Positions 11,893 through 22,512 of a DNA stretch of 64,000 nucleotides are shown piece by piece. Positions within the stretch are counted from its first letter, which is position 1, and every line of letters starts with the position of its first letter. Origin of the DNA: Bemisia tabaci. Lineage: Eukaryota > Arthropoda > Insecta > Hemiptera > Aleyrodidae. The DNA lies in the NCBI RefSeq assembly GCF_918797505.1, contig NC_092795.1, positions 61,292,916 through 61,356,915 on the forward strand, in the 5' to 3' direction. The notes beneath the pieces are model-generated. The model had not been told where the DNA came from and did not search any database. It saw nothing but the letters and a program-made list of their open reading frames with translations. A program made the translations under genes and the position numbers.

Positions 11893-12270
11893 ACTGCCGT
11901 GATGAGGAAAAATGTCGTATAAGCCCTCAGGCATTGCCAAATGAACGAATTTCTGCCCAACAGAACTATGTGCATTATACGTGAGCCCTGTTATGCATAT
12001 ATTCTTATGAGCCTCAGGGCTCATGTATTACTACACATAGTTCCGTGTGGCAGAAATAGCGTCCAAATCTCCCTCGACAAATCACGAATTTTAAGGAAAA
12101 TTTGCAAACATTTTTCTTCCGATCTTTCAGGGAATTTCGTCTGTGATTAGATCTCAAGTATCAAAATTTTCAAGGAAAACTACTAATAACTTTATTCAAA
12201 AGTACATATTTTACAAGAAGCAATCTGGCGACATTCAAATGCCCTTTCGGCGTTTTTTTCACCACGGCAG
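11893..12270. mobile_element. family A MITE carrying a nested family B insertion
   Basis: Left terminal repeat CTGCCGTGATGAGGAAAAAT, then GTCGTATAAGCC, interrupted after GGCATTGCCAAAT. The family A body resumes at CTCCCTCGACAAATCACGAA. Right end CGGCGTTTTTTTCACCACGG then CAG. The host element without the insert is about 250 bp. Confidence 0.88.
11943..12064. mobile_element. family B MITE nested in family A
   Basis: Left GAACGAATTTCTGCCCAACA, GAACTATGTGCATTA. Right inverse ACACATAGTTCCGTGTGGCA, ending GCGTCC. A perfect AAAT duplication flanks it (11939-11942 and 12065-12068). Removing the insert and one AAAT restores GCATTGCCAAATCTCCCTCG, the normal family A interior. Confidence 0.9.
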
Positions 12271-12559
12271 AATACTGTCGACATATCTATCTAGTTCATA
12301 AGTTGATTTGCGAACTTCCTATCGTAGAAATCGTTTCCCACGTAAGATTTTGAAAAGAAAACATGTGAAGTTTTTATTTTAGTTGAAACCTTCTTTAGTT
12401 ACCCATCCATTTTCATACATGATAAGGAAGCCATCTCGGGAGCGTTTCCCGGGGCGTGTAAGCGAATTTTCAGCTGGGATTCCAGTCGGTGCCAGTCGCG
12501 ATTGGAATATGATGGAACCCGGCTTGACCGAGCAGGCGGTGGCGGGACTGAGGAGGCGT

Positions 12560-12680
12560 CGTGGGGAGGGACGAGGGGGAGGGGGGCGGGGGTGAATTTC
12601 AGTCACTGAAAGCTGCGAGGCGCTCGACTGAAAGTTCAGTCTCGCTTCGAGGAGCCGGCAAGTCCGATCGCACGCCTTCC
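12560..12680 (+). promoter_or_regulatory. candidate core promoter with TCAGT initiator
   Basis: A G-rich tract (12565-12595) is followed by AGTTCAGTCTCGC. TCAGT (12636-12640) fits the arthropod initiator with A at 12638. From +28 the sequence reads CGATC, 4 of 5 matches to the downstream promoter element RGWYV. No TATA box is seen. The GC-rich, CpG-containing sequence contrasts sharply with its AT-rich surroundings. Orientation is inferred from the initiator and the following donor sites. Confidence 0.45.
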
Positions 12681-12837
12681 GCCCAATCCGTGCTCACGTG
12701 TTCGTCTGTCGCCGATGCGCGCGTGTTTTGTATCATCCTCGTGCGTTCGCGCGAAAACTCTGTGCGTTCGACCGTCTCGTTGAACCTCGTATGCTTGGAT
12801 TTGAGCTTGGATTTCTCGGTAACAAGTGCGGGATCTC
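12638..12837 (+). other. candidate non-coding first exon (5' UTR)
   Basis: A GC-rich block without a long frame follows the initiator. It could end at the donor CTCG|GTAACA (12818/12819) or at the better-looking CTC|GTGAGA (12837/12838). No ATG with extended coding potential is seen in it, so it would be untranslated leader. Its relation to exons I and II is inferred only from the shared strand and position. It is not a copy of any repeat family seen in the window. Confidence 0.35.
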
Positions 12838-12981
12838 GTGAGATTATTGGTTATTTTTTTATTTTTTCGACGGAATCGTCGAAATGCGCGTCGACTCCAA
12901 CACCACCGCCCGACAGGGAAATGCCGTGGCTCCATTCTAAATTTTGCATTTTTCCTCCATACACCGTTGTTTTCTAGACGA

Positions 12982-13196
12982 CGGAATATGGAAAAAATTA
13001 AATGCTGATTTTACAATTTTTTAGTTCAAACAAGTGTACGACATGTTTCTATGTAAATTTTACATTAAAAAACTGCTAATTTAATCACATCCGTGGTGAA
13101 AATAGCATTCCACCATCGTAAAATGTACTTTTGAAACAGGTTGGACATATTTTTTAACAATGATTGTTAAATCAGCAATCCATTTTTTTCCCGTGA
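12982..13196. repeat. fold-back element, G/C-A-run terminus type
   Basis: Left ATGGAAAAAATTAAATGCTG, right inverse AAATCAGCAATCCATTTTTT then TCCCGTG. The arms are about 35 bp with a longer imperfect interior. It belongs to a loose group of fold-backs here that end in CACTG- or CACGGG-like sequence followed by a run of A. Confidence 0.65.
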
Positions 13197-13216
13197 ACGT
13201 AACCGCATTTCAACGC

Positions 13217-13449
13217 CACACAGTGGTAGGAGTCAATGAGAAAAACTGGACAAGATATTGAAATTTTGAAAGCTTATTTCTTCGTAAAAACGGAATTGAG
13301 GAGTTTGAATGTGAATTAATTGGTTTTCTTGTAAAATTTCCACCTGAAGAAATCCCTGAAATTTAAACTGTGGTGAAATAAACATAAAAATTTGCTGTTT
13401 TAGTGAAAATGTCATGTCCGACCTCTCCGAGAAGATCGTTCCACTGTAC
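13217..13449. mobile_element. family J MITE (diverged)
   Basis: Left CACACAGTGGTAGGAGTCAA, ends TCGTTCCACTGTACG. The interior shares GTGAAATAAACA, CTGTTTTAGTGAAAATGTCA and GTCCGACCTCT with the better copies at 24.2 and 32.9 kb. Confidence 0.75.
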
Positions 13450-13509
13450 GTCGCAACATCTGTACTTGTAATTTTTTTATTTTTTTATTTTTTTTTTAGT
13501 AGGAGACTG

Positions 13510-13700
13510 AGAGAGCGCTCAGGCATTACCAACCGCAACTTTTGTTGATTTTTCCCGGATTACATGAGAGAATCAACAAAATGTTGGACGTTTATTGCAT
13601 AAACATGCTCTTGGAAAAATCGAATTGTTAGTTTCAATTTTGCTAACTTGGAATGGAGTTACGTTCTTTCGCGTGGAAAACGACGGATTGTGGACAGTTT
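13510..13700. mobile_element. family E fragment
   Basis: Ends in AACTTGGAATGGAGTTACGT then TCTTTCGCGTGGAAAACGAC, the family E terminal sequence (compare 22.45 and 62.2 kb). Only one arm is recognisable. Confidence 0.5.
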
Positions 13701-13864
13701 TACAGATCTTTACGATTGGCAAGCTAAAATCATGAAGAGCACTGTTTACAGCCTTTCAACAAATATCCCCGTTTTCATGCGTTCTACGAACAGTGACCAG
13801 TGAAAACGCATGCACCTCGCTTGAAAGGTAACTCCGTCATCGCGGTCAATTATCGTCGATCCTT

Positions 13865-13941
13865 TTACGTAATGGCGTATCTCCATTTTCACGTGAGCCC
13901 TGAAAAGCGTGGAGTTTTATGGAGAACAGGACTCATTCGAG
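13865..13941. mobile_element. family C MITE fragment
   Basis: TTACGTAATGGCGTATCTCC, CACGTGAGCCCTG and AACAGGACTCATTCG match family C (19.5 and 54.5 kb). Termini are incomplete. It lies directly against a family F element. Confidence 0.5.
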
Positions 13942-14105
13942 CAGTGGCGTGGCGTGCTTTGCAATACATCGATTGATCTGCCATTTAAACCTATGGGAAA
14001 GGATCAATAAACAGGATGTTCGCGACTAACACCATAATTATCGATTCTTTGCCACAGCTTCAATTGGGGAAATATCGATAATCGATCATTCGCGCCTCGC
14101 CACTG
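13942..14105. mobile_element. family F hAT-like MITE
   Basis: Begins CAGTGGCGTGGCGTGCTTTG and ends with the inverse CGCGCCTCGCCACTG. The interior has ATCGATTGATCTGCCATTTA, GGATCAATAAACAGG and ATCGATAATCGATCATTCGC. 164 bp. No target duplication is visible at this copy. Confidence 0.88.
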
Positions 14106-15048
14106 GCTCTCCAGTTTTTCGGGAAATCTGACGAGGAAGGCTTGTAATTTTCGTGCACATTATCGACCATAAAAAAGCTCGTCATACTAATGCATACCTT
14201 CATTAGGTCAAGTCATGTCTTTGTATGTATGTTTAAGCTGTCAACGTATTTAAGTTGTTCGCGACGCGAATATTTTAAGTCGAAATTATTTTCTGGTGGA
14301 AAATAAAATCTTTCAACAAACAATAAGTCAAACGCATTGCTTGCACGCATTCGCACTACGTGATTGTCATGATTGAGTATTGAGTGGTTTGTGACATAAT
14401 CTTGACGTGTAATGTGGTTACGATGTGCAACAAGTATCCCAAAATGGAAACTCGTCTGCTACATATTATGCAACCCAATTCCGATCACCCTGATTTTTAC
14501 TCAGAATAATGGGTGTGAGACTGCACTCTGATGATTGTAAATGCCACATTTTTTAGTAAACTTATTCATTTTTTCAACTTTTTAAATATAAAACTTTCAA
14601 TGGAGCCGTACTTGAATTATTTTTAGAAGAACGAAAAGTTTGATTTAACTATCTACTACAGAATTCAAAGCTACTTGAAACCTACTGAAAATTTGCTCGC
14701 ATCAATTCGAATCTAGTAAAAACTGCCAGTGCCTCGAGTGGAATTTGCCTCTTTCGAGCAAAACGTCTCATTGTAGCCTGTTTACTTTCCAGTTGTGTTC
14801 AAGAGTTACGCTTGAAAAAAAAGATTACATCTCAAAAAACTTGGTTTTTGAATTACAACTTAGGACAATGTAAGATCCGATGAGACCAAAAACTGACAAA
14901 ATATTTTTTTGACGAGAAATGACTCATGACTCCCATTACTTGTACATGCAATCAATTCTAGTTAAGCTAATACTACACTAAGTTTGAGAGTGCTAAAAAC
15001 AGTATTTAAGCATGACATTTTTTTCATGTTTTCCTCAAAATTGCTTCG
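14106..15048. other. no recognisable feature
   Basis: AT-rich, with stop-dense frames on both strands. No repeat termini were found. Confidence 0.4.
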
Positions 15049-15290
15049 GGCCTCAGTGGAACGAGCTGATAGAATAGGTAGGACATGACATTTTTGGCTA
15101 AAATTTCAAAGTTTGATGTTTATTTCGTCACAAATTCAACTCCAATGGGTGTTTCTGACAGGCAATTTTAAGAAAAACCCAATAAAGCCACTTTTAAACT
15201 TTTTTGCTTCACATTTTCGAAAGTATGGGCTTTCAAAATTTCCAGATTTTGTCCGATTCCGCCTATTGACCCGGTATAGTGTGCGGCCTT
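15049..15290. mobile_element. family J MITE (diverged, inverted orientation)
   Basis: Carries GGACATGACATTTTTGGCTA, TTTATTTCGTCACAAATTCA and AGATTTTGTCCGATTCCGCC, the reverse-orientation counterparts of family J interior sequence. The ends CTCAGTGG and ATAGTGTGC are degenerate. Confidence 0.6.
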
Positions 15291-15863
15291 CATTGCACAA
15301 GAAAACTCTCCATTGCAAACATATGATATTTTTTACGCAGGAAAAAACCGTCTCTTCACGATGAGTAAATCCGTGGCTTAGTCGGTTTGTGGACTTAGAA
15401 AACGCATCCCTTTTTCAGCAAGAGTGAGAGCTCGACTGAGCCATACTTGGAAAAGTATCTACACGAACCAGATTTAGGATGGGAGAAGGGATTTTAAGCG
15501 TATGGGATTATGCATCTTTCTCATTATCTTGACTCACAGCTTCCGGAGGTGTCAAGATTTTAAAGGTCTCGTGAAGTCTCTCCGGTGTTAGCTTGATGTT
15601 ATTTTATTTTAGCCACATTTAAAGTTTCTCGGTCACTATTCCGTAGTCTAAATTATCCAGAATTTATAGAGCATTATGGTTGCTCTCCAGCAACTCCAAT
15701 GCTCTAAAAATTCATGTATGAATAATAATTCAGTTTTTCTCTGAAAAAATTAAGAGAGAGCTTATCGCATATGGAATATTGAGACTGCGTATACTCGGTC
15801 TTTTTAAAAACATCTCAAGTTACATCGTTTACAGAATACTTGTAAAACCAAACAAACGACATT

Positions 15864-16082
15864 CACTGAAAAAAGAGTAGCTTAGATCAAGCACGATGAT
15901 TCTTGAATTTGCCACCAAGAATTTTTTTTTATCTTGCTTTAAGCTGACTTTTTCTTGATACAAGAAGAATAATGTTCGGGTGAAGCAAAAAAGTAGCTTA
16001 TATATGTATTACCAGAAAAGTTCTTGATTCAAGCAGAAATACTTCGTGGCGGCAAATTTAAAATTCTTTTTTATTTTCAGTG
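15864..16082. repeat. fold-back element, CACTGAAAAAA type
   Basis: Starts CACTGAAAAAAGAGTAGCTT and ends TTTTTATTTTCAGTG. The interior contains mirrored CAAGAATTTTTTTT and TTCTTGATTCAAGCAG segments. A related segment (CGGCGGTAAATTTAAGTGTA, TCTGCTTGAATCGAGTCAC) sits inside the second 1.5-kb element near 29.4-29.6 kb. Confidence 0.65.
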
Positions 16083-17680
16083 TTCTGTATAGCTATGTGG
16101 TGATCAAACTGGTTATATTCCATCATTGGACTAATTACATCGAGGAATCGTTTTTTCTTAATTTTTCAAACTTTAATTTTCGCTTCTAAGACTTGAGGTA
16201 TATTCACTTGCACAAATCACAAAAAGAAATGATAATGTAAAAAACATGAAAACTGTCTAACCAGAGTTAAGTCAATGAAAAATCCTTTGAAATTAGGAAA
16301 TCCTTGATGCTATGTTACTTTCACATTCTCATCTGGAAAATTCTTATCCGTATTTTAAAGTTAGTATTCCTCCGTTGATGACATCCGCCCTCAGCATCGA
16401 TGTTTCAGCACACTTTGTCGGTATGCCTTTGGGCTGGCTTCAAATTGCCCACTTAAACTACCTCTGGCTAGGTAAGCAATGTGAGATGAGGCTGTAAAGA
16501 GAAGTGATGCTTTACGTCAACTGATCCTCCCTTTGAGTCAACGACGCTTTCAGGAATTTCATCGAATCGAATGCTTAGAAGAGGCAGAGAGCCCTTGAAT
16601 TAACGTTACTCCTCAAAAACTACAGGAACAGCCCCTTAAGAACCGCTTCAAAGCGGGTTCGTGGACATTTTCCCTTTAAAATGCAATGAGTTCAAAAATC
16701 AATTCAAATAAATTGTTTTTAGGTAGAGCAGTTTAAGATAATTCAGTTTTTTGCAAGAAATGGGTTGTAATGTGACTTTTTCATCCGTTTTTTTATTTTC
16801 AAATATTCTAAAGTCTATCAATTGCGCTCAACAATTTGTAAAATGTCGAAAAACTTGATGCGCAACAATGACTTTTCCAGTATACATATGTTGCATAATG
16901 AGGGCCATTATGCAATAAAACATCCCAGCTACAATCCGTATGATAAACTTTCGTGCCTGTTTTCCTTTCCCATGATCAAATAATAAAAGGCGAGATTATA
17001 TGAAGATCCTCCAAAAACCGCATTTGAGTAATGATTGAATTATAAATTGCTTGGTTTGTTGAATTTGAGAAAGTGGGTCCACTAGATTAGCCATTCAATT
17101 CTGTTATGATTGAAAACGTTTTTACAGAAAAGAGTAAAACATTAAGATATTTCCAAACGTCTAAACTCTATATACGTTTAATATAGAGGAAAGAAAACAG
17201 TGAGTAACACGGTGATTGAACCATCCCATTGCGTCAATGCATCATAGTCCCTACTAAATTTGACTCACCACTAGAGTAAATTGCATATACACTTGCCTTA
17301 TACCAATTCTTACAGATATTTCAGTAATAAATGAAACAAAGATGGAAGAAATTATCGTGTGCTGAAATCATGCAATTGCCTGTTTTTAAAACCCATTACC
17401 ATTGATAATGCTGTAGTAGCTTGGCGCTTGGACGGATCTTATAATTTTTATCTACCTTATAAGTTTTAAGACTTTCCAAAACTATTCTGTGATGGACCTG
17501 ACTGACTTCATAGTCTTTATTGAGTTCTATAATAGCCAACGTGTCCAAGCCATAGTTTCTAAGCATCTGGAATTCAAAATCGGGACATTTTATCGTTTCT
17601 CTCCGTTTAATTTGTTCATCGATCAACGATTTTTCTCGTGAACTTGTTGGAACAAAATGATCATAACAGCCAAAAAACCA
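16083..17680. other. no recognisable feature
   Basis: About 1.6 kb of AT-rich DNA. The minus-strand frame at 17396-17626 is hydrophilic but has no identifiable domain or splice context. I see nothing supportable. Confidence 0.4.
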
Positions 17681-18063
17681 ACGCTGCTGTGCTAAGGAAA
17701 AACGTCGTATGAGCGTTTGAATGATGCCAAATTTCCCTCCAGAAAATTTATATTTTTGAAGGAAGTTATGAAGACTTTTTTTTGAAACTTACCGACATTT
17801 TAGAGCAAATAACGAACAGAATTCGCTGAAAATCGGAAGAAAATTACTCACAATTTTTTTCTAAAATGTGTGATTTGTCTAAGGAAATCCAACAACATCT
17901 AAAGGCTCATGCAAGAGGCGGATTCACCAATTTGGCAACATCTAGTTTTTTCCAATTAAAATATGTTATATATCGATACATTTTTTTTAGATTTCAATGG
18001 AGAAAAACAATGTTGCCAATTTGATGGATCCGCCAATGGACTTATCCGGCGTTTTTCCTCAGT
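17681..18063. mobile_element. family A MITE carrying a nested family D insertion
   Basis: Left CTGTGCTAAGGAAAAACGTC then GTATGAGC and GATGCCAAATTTCCC. The body runs to AAAGGCTCATG, is interrupted by the D insertion, and resumes CCGGCGTTTTTCCTCAG. The right terminal repeat is partly decayed. Confidence 0.8.
17912..18038. mobile_element. family D hAT-like MITE nested in family A
   Basis: Left CAAGAGGCGGATTCACCAAT, right inverse CAATTTGATGGATCCGCCAA then TG. The flanks GGCTCATG and GACTTATC match at 5 of 8 bases, consistent with a decayed 8-bp duplication. The interior has AAAATATG, ATCGATACATT and TTTCAATGGAGAAAAACA as in the other D copies. Confidence 0.78.
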
Positions 18064-18713
18064 AAGTGAGCACGGATCTAGCGTGCCCGAATTAAAGGAA
18101 CGATTTGTGGAAATAATGGAATTACCACGGAACGCCGATCCAATAAGTCCTCTTTTTTATGAGTTCAACATCCAGCCATGACAAACGGTTCCTTCGTAGA
18201 CATGTCGAAAGTAAAACATGGATTCGTGTAATAGTTTCTCTCGCTCCGTTCACCTACCCCCATGATCCATATTTTTTACTCCCATCATAATCAGAGGCGC
18301 TTAATGTAAGTAACAGCTTGAATATACGGGCACATAAATTCGCTTGCGATTCGCGTATAGGGCACAAATGTTGTGCGATTTAAACGACTTGCTTCGTAAA
18401 CACCCATCGTAATCACTTCTCTCCCAACACCCACACATAGCCGACCATTTTCCTTACCCACCGTGCAACCCTCGTTTCTTGCCCATTACGCTGATTCATT
18501 TGCATCCATTTAGCGCTATTTAGATTCTGATAAGAGTAATAGCGACGCAATCGATCTGCATTAAACATCCCACAAAAGCTCGCTGAAATCTGGAGCGATA
18601 ATGAAAGTTATTTGCAGATCAAACTCAAGAAATGGAGGTACAAATTGTCATCATGAAAAGTGGCTTTGTAAAAACTAGTCTTAGAGTTTTAATTATAAAA
18701 ATGCATGCTAACA
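18064..18713. other. single-copy-looking stretch
   Basis: No repeat terminus or coding exon recognised. It contains moderately GC-rich unique sequence around 18300-18560. Confidence 0.35.
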
Positions 18714-18853
18714 AGTGGCGATGCGTCATAATCGACTGTTGATATTATATCTCATTTGAAGCTATGGTAAAGAATCGGTTATCCTGATAATCGATCTTTT
18801 GTCATAGGTTTGAATGGCATATCAATCGATACATAGCCAAGTACGCCACGACA
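18714..18853. mobile_element. family F MITE (diverged)
   Basis: AAGTGGCGATGCGTCATAAT, CATTTGAAGCTATGGTAAAG, AATCGATACATAGCCAAGTA and CGCCACG follow the family F order. Its right end abuts the 617-bp inverted-repeat element. Confidence 0.7.
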
Positions 18854-19470
18854 ATGGGCCTGTTGCAAACTTTTGCTAGAGCAAAACTAAGAGTTGTTTC
18901 CTACAGATAATGCCTCAAAAATCACGATGAGCGCATCGGCAAAGTCTGAAATGCACTCATAACTTCACAATCTGCGTAAGAAATTTGCGGTTTTTTGAGC
19001 TTCCCGCTTCGAAAACGATACTACGGTACAGGTGAACATTTTGTTAGAGGAGTCGTTCCATTGGCGACAATACTCATCATGGCCGACGCCAGTCCGCCAA
19101 AACACGTGTGATGGGACGAGATAACACTTGAACAGGATTAAACCATATAACAATCGGCGTGTTTACGTTCATATTTTCCTCGCCCGCCTTAATTGACCTT
19201 GAACTCTCCTCGAATTACGCGAGGAACTGCGCAAGCGTCGGCCATGATGAATATTGCCGACGATGGAGCGACTCCTCTAACAAAATGTTCACCTGTGCAG
19301 TAGTATCGTTTTTGAAGCGGGAAGCTCAAAATAACGCAAATTTCTTACGCAGATTGTGAAGTTATGAGTGCATTTCAGACTTTGCCGATGCGCTCATCGT
19401 GATTTTTGAGGCATTATCTATAGGAAACAACTCTTCATTCTGCTCTAGCAAAAGTTTGCAACAGGCCCAT
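18854..19470. mobile_element. 617-bp long-inverted-repeat element
   Basis: Starts ATGGGCCTGTTGCAAACTTT and ends with the exact inverse AAAGTTTGCAACAGGCCCAT. Each arm is about 240 bp and nearly identical: both contain AAAATCACGATGAGCGCATC and ACTCCTCTAACAAAATGTTC or their inverses. The two mirrored frames at 18965-19153 and 19159-19359 are products of this symmetry. High arm identity suggests recent origin or arm homogenisation. The transcript would be an almost perfect long hairpin. Confidence 0.92.
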
Positions 19471-19538
19471 TATATGTACTAACAAACAGGTGTATTTGTG
19501 TGAATCTCTGTTTTAACATGCGACTAATATCGCCGCTC

Positions 19539-19646
19539 CTCTGACGCAAGGGCGTGTCTCTGTTTCCATATGAGCCGCGGAGAGCATAGAGTTATACGGA
19601 AACCAGGGCTCACGTGCGGAAATCGAGATACGCCTTTATTTCAGAG
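19539..19646. mobile_element. family C MITE
   Basis: Left CTCTGACGCAAGGGCGTGTC, right inverse ATACGCCTTTATTTCAGAG. 108 bp with an inner symmetrical part (TGAGCCGCGG, CCAGGGCTCACG). Target duplication not resolved. Confidence 0.8.
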
Positions 19647-19959
19647 AGCGACGATTTGTACAACGTAGCAATATCGGGGCGTACTATTTATTCTCACGCC
19701 GTATTTATTACAGAGTGTCTTTTGTTGACACATCGATACCTGATTCAGAAGGTAGGTATCGATTGTACGGAGTTTGATTTAAAAAAATGTGGACGGATCA
19801 AGCTCCATGGCGCCTAAAAATGCTGTTAAATTATATTTAAAATTAAATTAAAGTAAAGGTGAATGATACGAATGCATTTTCTTGTTGACCCCTTGCGACT
19901 TGCAAAGCTGTATGAGTGGCTGGCGCATCGGACTATCACCAACGCGATCCAGATCCTAT

Positions 19960-20180
19960 TTTGATGGCTCGCGACTGATTTTAAACTATATTGCAACTCT
20001 AAAATTTGTTGAACATAAGCCGAAGATTTGGTCAATTGAAATCAAAGATGTGGTTAATGAAACCCAGAGAATAACTAACCGAAAAATATTAACCGCGCGT
20101 TAAGGTTAATTTCTGTGTTTTTCTTCCCACTTAAACACAAAATTTCGGTTACTTTTTTTTATAATTTTAAAAGAATTCGG
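19960..20180. repeat. family T repeat (diverged)
   Basis: TTGCAACTCTAAAATTTGTT, GAAGATTTGGTCAATTGAAA, AACCCAGAGAATAACTAACC and AAACACAAAATTTCGGTTAC recur in altered form at 49.26-49.49 and 49.86-50.0 kb. Class unknown. Confidence 0.5.
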
Positions 20181-20257
20181 GTTTAAACGAAAAACACTGT
20201 GAAAACTAGATTCAGTAGTGTGTTTGGTGCATGGTGTCCGGTGAAGTTAGACGATTA

Positions 20258-20420
20258 CTGAGGCGGATCCAGCTATATTTGGCAACACCGGATTTCCTCC
20301 ATTTAAACGCACGTTAAATAATCGATTCTTATCGGAGCACCAGGCCGCCTACGAATCGATATAAAACCATGGGTTAAATGGAGAAAAAACGATGTTGCCA
20401 ATTTGCTGGATCCGCCAATG
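20258..20420. mobile_element. family D hAT-like MITE, perfect 8-bp duplication
   Basis: Left CTGAGGCGGATCCAGCTATA, right inverse AATTTGCTGGATCCGCCAAT then G. A perfect GACGATTA flanks both sides (20250-20257 and 20421-20428). 163 bp. The 8-bp duplication and CA(N)GGCGGATCC termini point to a hAT-type transposase acting in trans. Confidence 0.93.
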
Positions 20421-20490
20421 GACGATTAGAACATTGACCTCAACAGTGCCATAATGTGTACACCTGAAACGGGCGTTGAGCGCCGATCAA

Positions 20491-20650
20491 CAGGGGCGTA
20501 CTTTGCGGTATATCGGTTGATCTGCCACTTAAACCTGTGGAAAAGGATCGATAGACGGGCTGTTCGAAACAAACTCCTTAATAATCGATCTTTTACCATA
20601 GCTTCAAATGGGGAAATATCGATAAGCGACCGTTCACGTCTCGCCGCTCG
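20491..20650. mobile_element. family F MITE
   Basis: CAGGGGCGTACTTTGCGGTA, TCGGTTGATCTGCCACTTAA, AGGATCGATAGACGGGCTGT, AAATGGGGAAATATCGATAA, ending ACGTCTCGCCGCTCG. The right terminus has a substitution and a small insertion. Confidence 0.82.
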
Positions 20651-20774
20651 ATTGTAGGTAACTTTATAGTTGGGTCTGGCAGCTGGAAAACAAGGGTCCA
20701 TGATTGACAGGGACTGTACACACAATCGGCCCGGGGCAAGATTTCCCAAGTATAACGGCGCGGCGCGGTGGTGG

Positions 20775-21027
20775 CTGCCGTGCTATGGAAAAACGTCGTA
20801 TGAACCTTCAGGCGTCGCCACATTTTCTCTGATAAAACTCAAATTTCCTAGCGAATTTATGTACATCTCCTTCCAATTTTTCAGAGAATTTTTGTCGCAA
20901 GTTTAACTAAAGCTCCTGAAAATTTCAATGTAAAACATTCATACTTTCTTCAAGAATGATCGTTTTACCGGAGGAAATTTGGCAACTGACGAATGTTTAT
21001 ACGGCGTTATTCCTTAGGACGGAAGTA
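20775..21027. mobile_element. family A MITE
   Basis: Left CTGCCGTGCTATGGAAAAAC, GTCGTATGAACC. Right GAGGAAATTTGGCAACTGAC, TACGGCGTTATTCCTTAGGA then CGGAAG. Confidence 0.85.
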
Positions 21028-21029
21028 TG

Positions 21030-21245
21030 GTGGTCGCGGCTGGCCTCGCATTAAATTTTATTGGGCGCTTATTCCCCGGCCGCGCACTATTAGCGCCGCT
21101 CGTATATCAAGAGCGTCGTTATCACTCATCTTTTACCACCCAAGTTGTGATTGGAGTTTTCCCGCCCGCCTTCCAAAATTAAACCGCTGTCCGTCGCGGG
21201 CCCGCTCACTCCTCGGACACCGACAAACGAATTTAATCGATTGAT
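21030..21245. other. GC-rich, non-repeat island
   Basis: Higher GC than its surroundings, with CpGs and no match to any repeat family in the window (for example GGCGCTTATTCCCCGGCCGC). No open frame with coding character and no splice sites of note. It could be a regulatory or conserved non-coding segment. Confidence 0.3.
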
Positions 21246-21524
21246 TGCCGTCTCTACGGTCCATTGGAAACTTGGAAAAGTTCTCAAAGAAACGTTCCCC
21301 AAATCATTTTCCCTCCTCGAAACTTTCTAGCCTTTTGGAGGCTCCGACTCAAACGAAAAAAGGGTTCAGTTTTTTGGATGGCATAAGTATACCGCACCGC
21401 AGCTTAGAGATTATAATACTCCGTCGTTTGATGGCGCGTAAACAATTTTTAAGAAAAAACATGGCTTTTGGGCAACCTCTGAAAAGTGTAAGACAAAGAG
21501 CAGATAATATGAGAAAAACGCTGT

Positions 21525-21860
21525 TCAATAGTATGCAGGTGTCTGAAATTTGATTAATTTCAAGTTTAAGTGGAAACTACTGAGTGAACTGAATACGAGG
21601 GTGAATTGAAGAATAATTGGAGAAGATATGACAAAATGATCTAATCTGCGAAAATACATGTGTTCAAATTGGAAATGCCGCCGGATGACGTCACTAGGCG
21701 GTACATTTTCTCACTTTTAAATCTATTTTTCTATTAATTACCATACCAGAAAAAAATTATAAAAAATACTGTGAAATCAGCTCTTTAAGTACTTTCAGAT
21801 GAAGCAATGAAAAATTTGCATGCAAATTCTCCATAAATGCGTGCAGGCACTGTTGACAGC
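21525..21860. mobile_element. family E fragment (single arm)
   Basis: Matches the right arm of the full E element at 61.85-62.2 kb in order: GTGTCTGAAATTTG, ACTGAGTGAACTGAATACGA, CATGTGTTCAAATTGG, TGACGTCACTAGGCGG, TCTCACTTTTAAATCTATTT, GAAATCAGCTCTTTAAG, AATTTGCATGCAAATTCTCC. Confidence 0.85.
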
Positions 21861-22299
21861 TGTATAAATAGCTCATTTCAATTGTATATATGTCGTAGGG
21901 TATTACAGTTAATTCATAGACTCTATCAAATTTCTAGGCAGACGGTCTTTCTTTGCCTACTCGCGTTAGTTCACTCGAAGAGAAAAAATCTAATGACAAT
22001 GAAAAAGCAAGACTAAAAAATAGAGAAGTTAAGATAACTTCACAATATCTTGATCTCTCAGAGCTGGGTACCACTGAGCCATTCTTCATTCCTGACGAAA
22101 TTTTTGGCGTGCAATTCGATTCCAGGGAGATTTGCCGAGAACATAGTTCATTGTTTTATCTCAATCTGACAGTTTTTACGAGCTCATTAATCTCTGTAAC
22201 AACAAAAGTTAGAGATTTTACGATGTAATCGGTTTTTTTCCTTCTTTTTTAGGGTAAAAAAGAACAATTACAAATGGATGATGCGTAACTGCATTTAAT

Positions 22300-22512
22300 T
22301 GTCGCCAAATTTCCTCCCGTAAATTGCACTTTTACCAGGAAAATCTTGGTCTTTTCTAAATGGAAACTTTGCCGATTTTTCTTCTCACCTCACACAAAAA
22401 TCCAGCGCATCTTCGACAAAAAGTGGACAGGTGTGCTCTTGTGTAAAACTAAATTGTCGGAGTAAACTTTGCAACTTTGGAATGGAGTTACGATCTTTCC
22501 TACAGGAAACGA
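22300..22512. mobile_element. family E-related fragment
   Basis: TTGTCGCCAAATTTCC at one end and TTGGAATGGAGTTACGATCT, CAGGAAACGACG at the other, as in the other E-type termini. Confidence 0.55.

Noticed and set aside
18965..19359. Two similar mirrored open frames that look like duplicated genes
   Set aside because: They are the two arms of the 617-bp inverted repeat read on opposite strands. No start context or domain.
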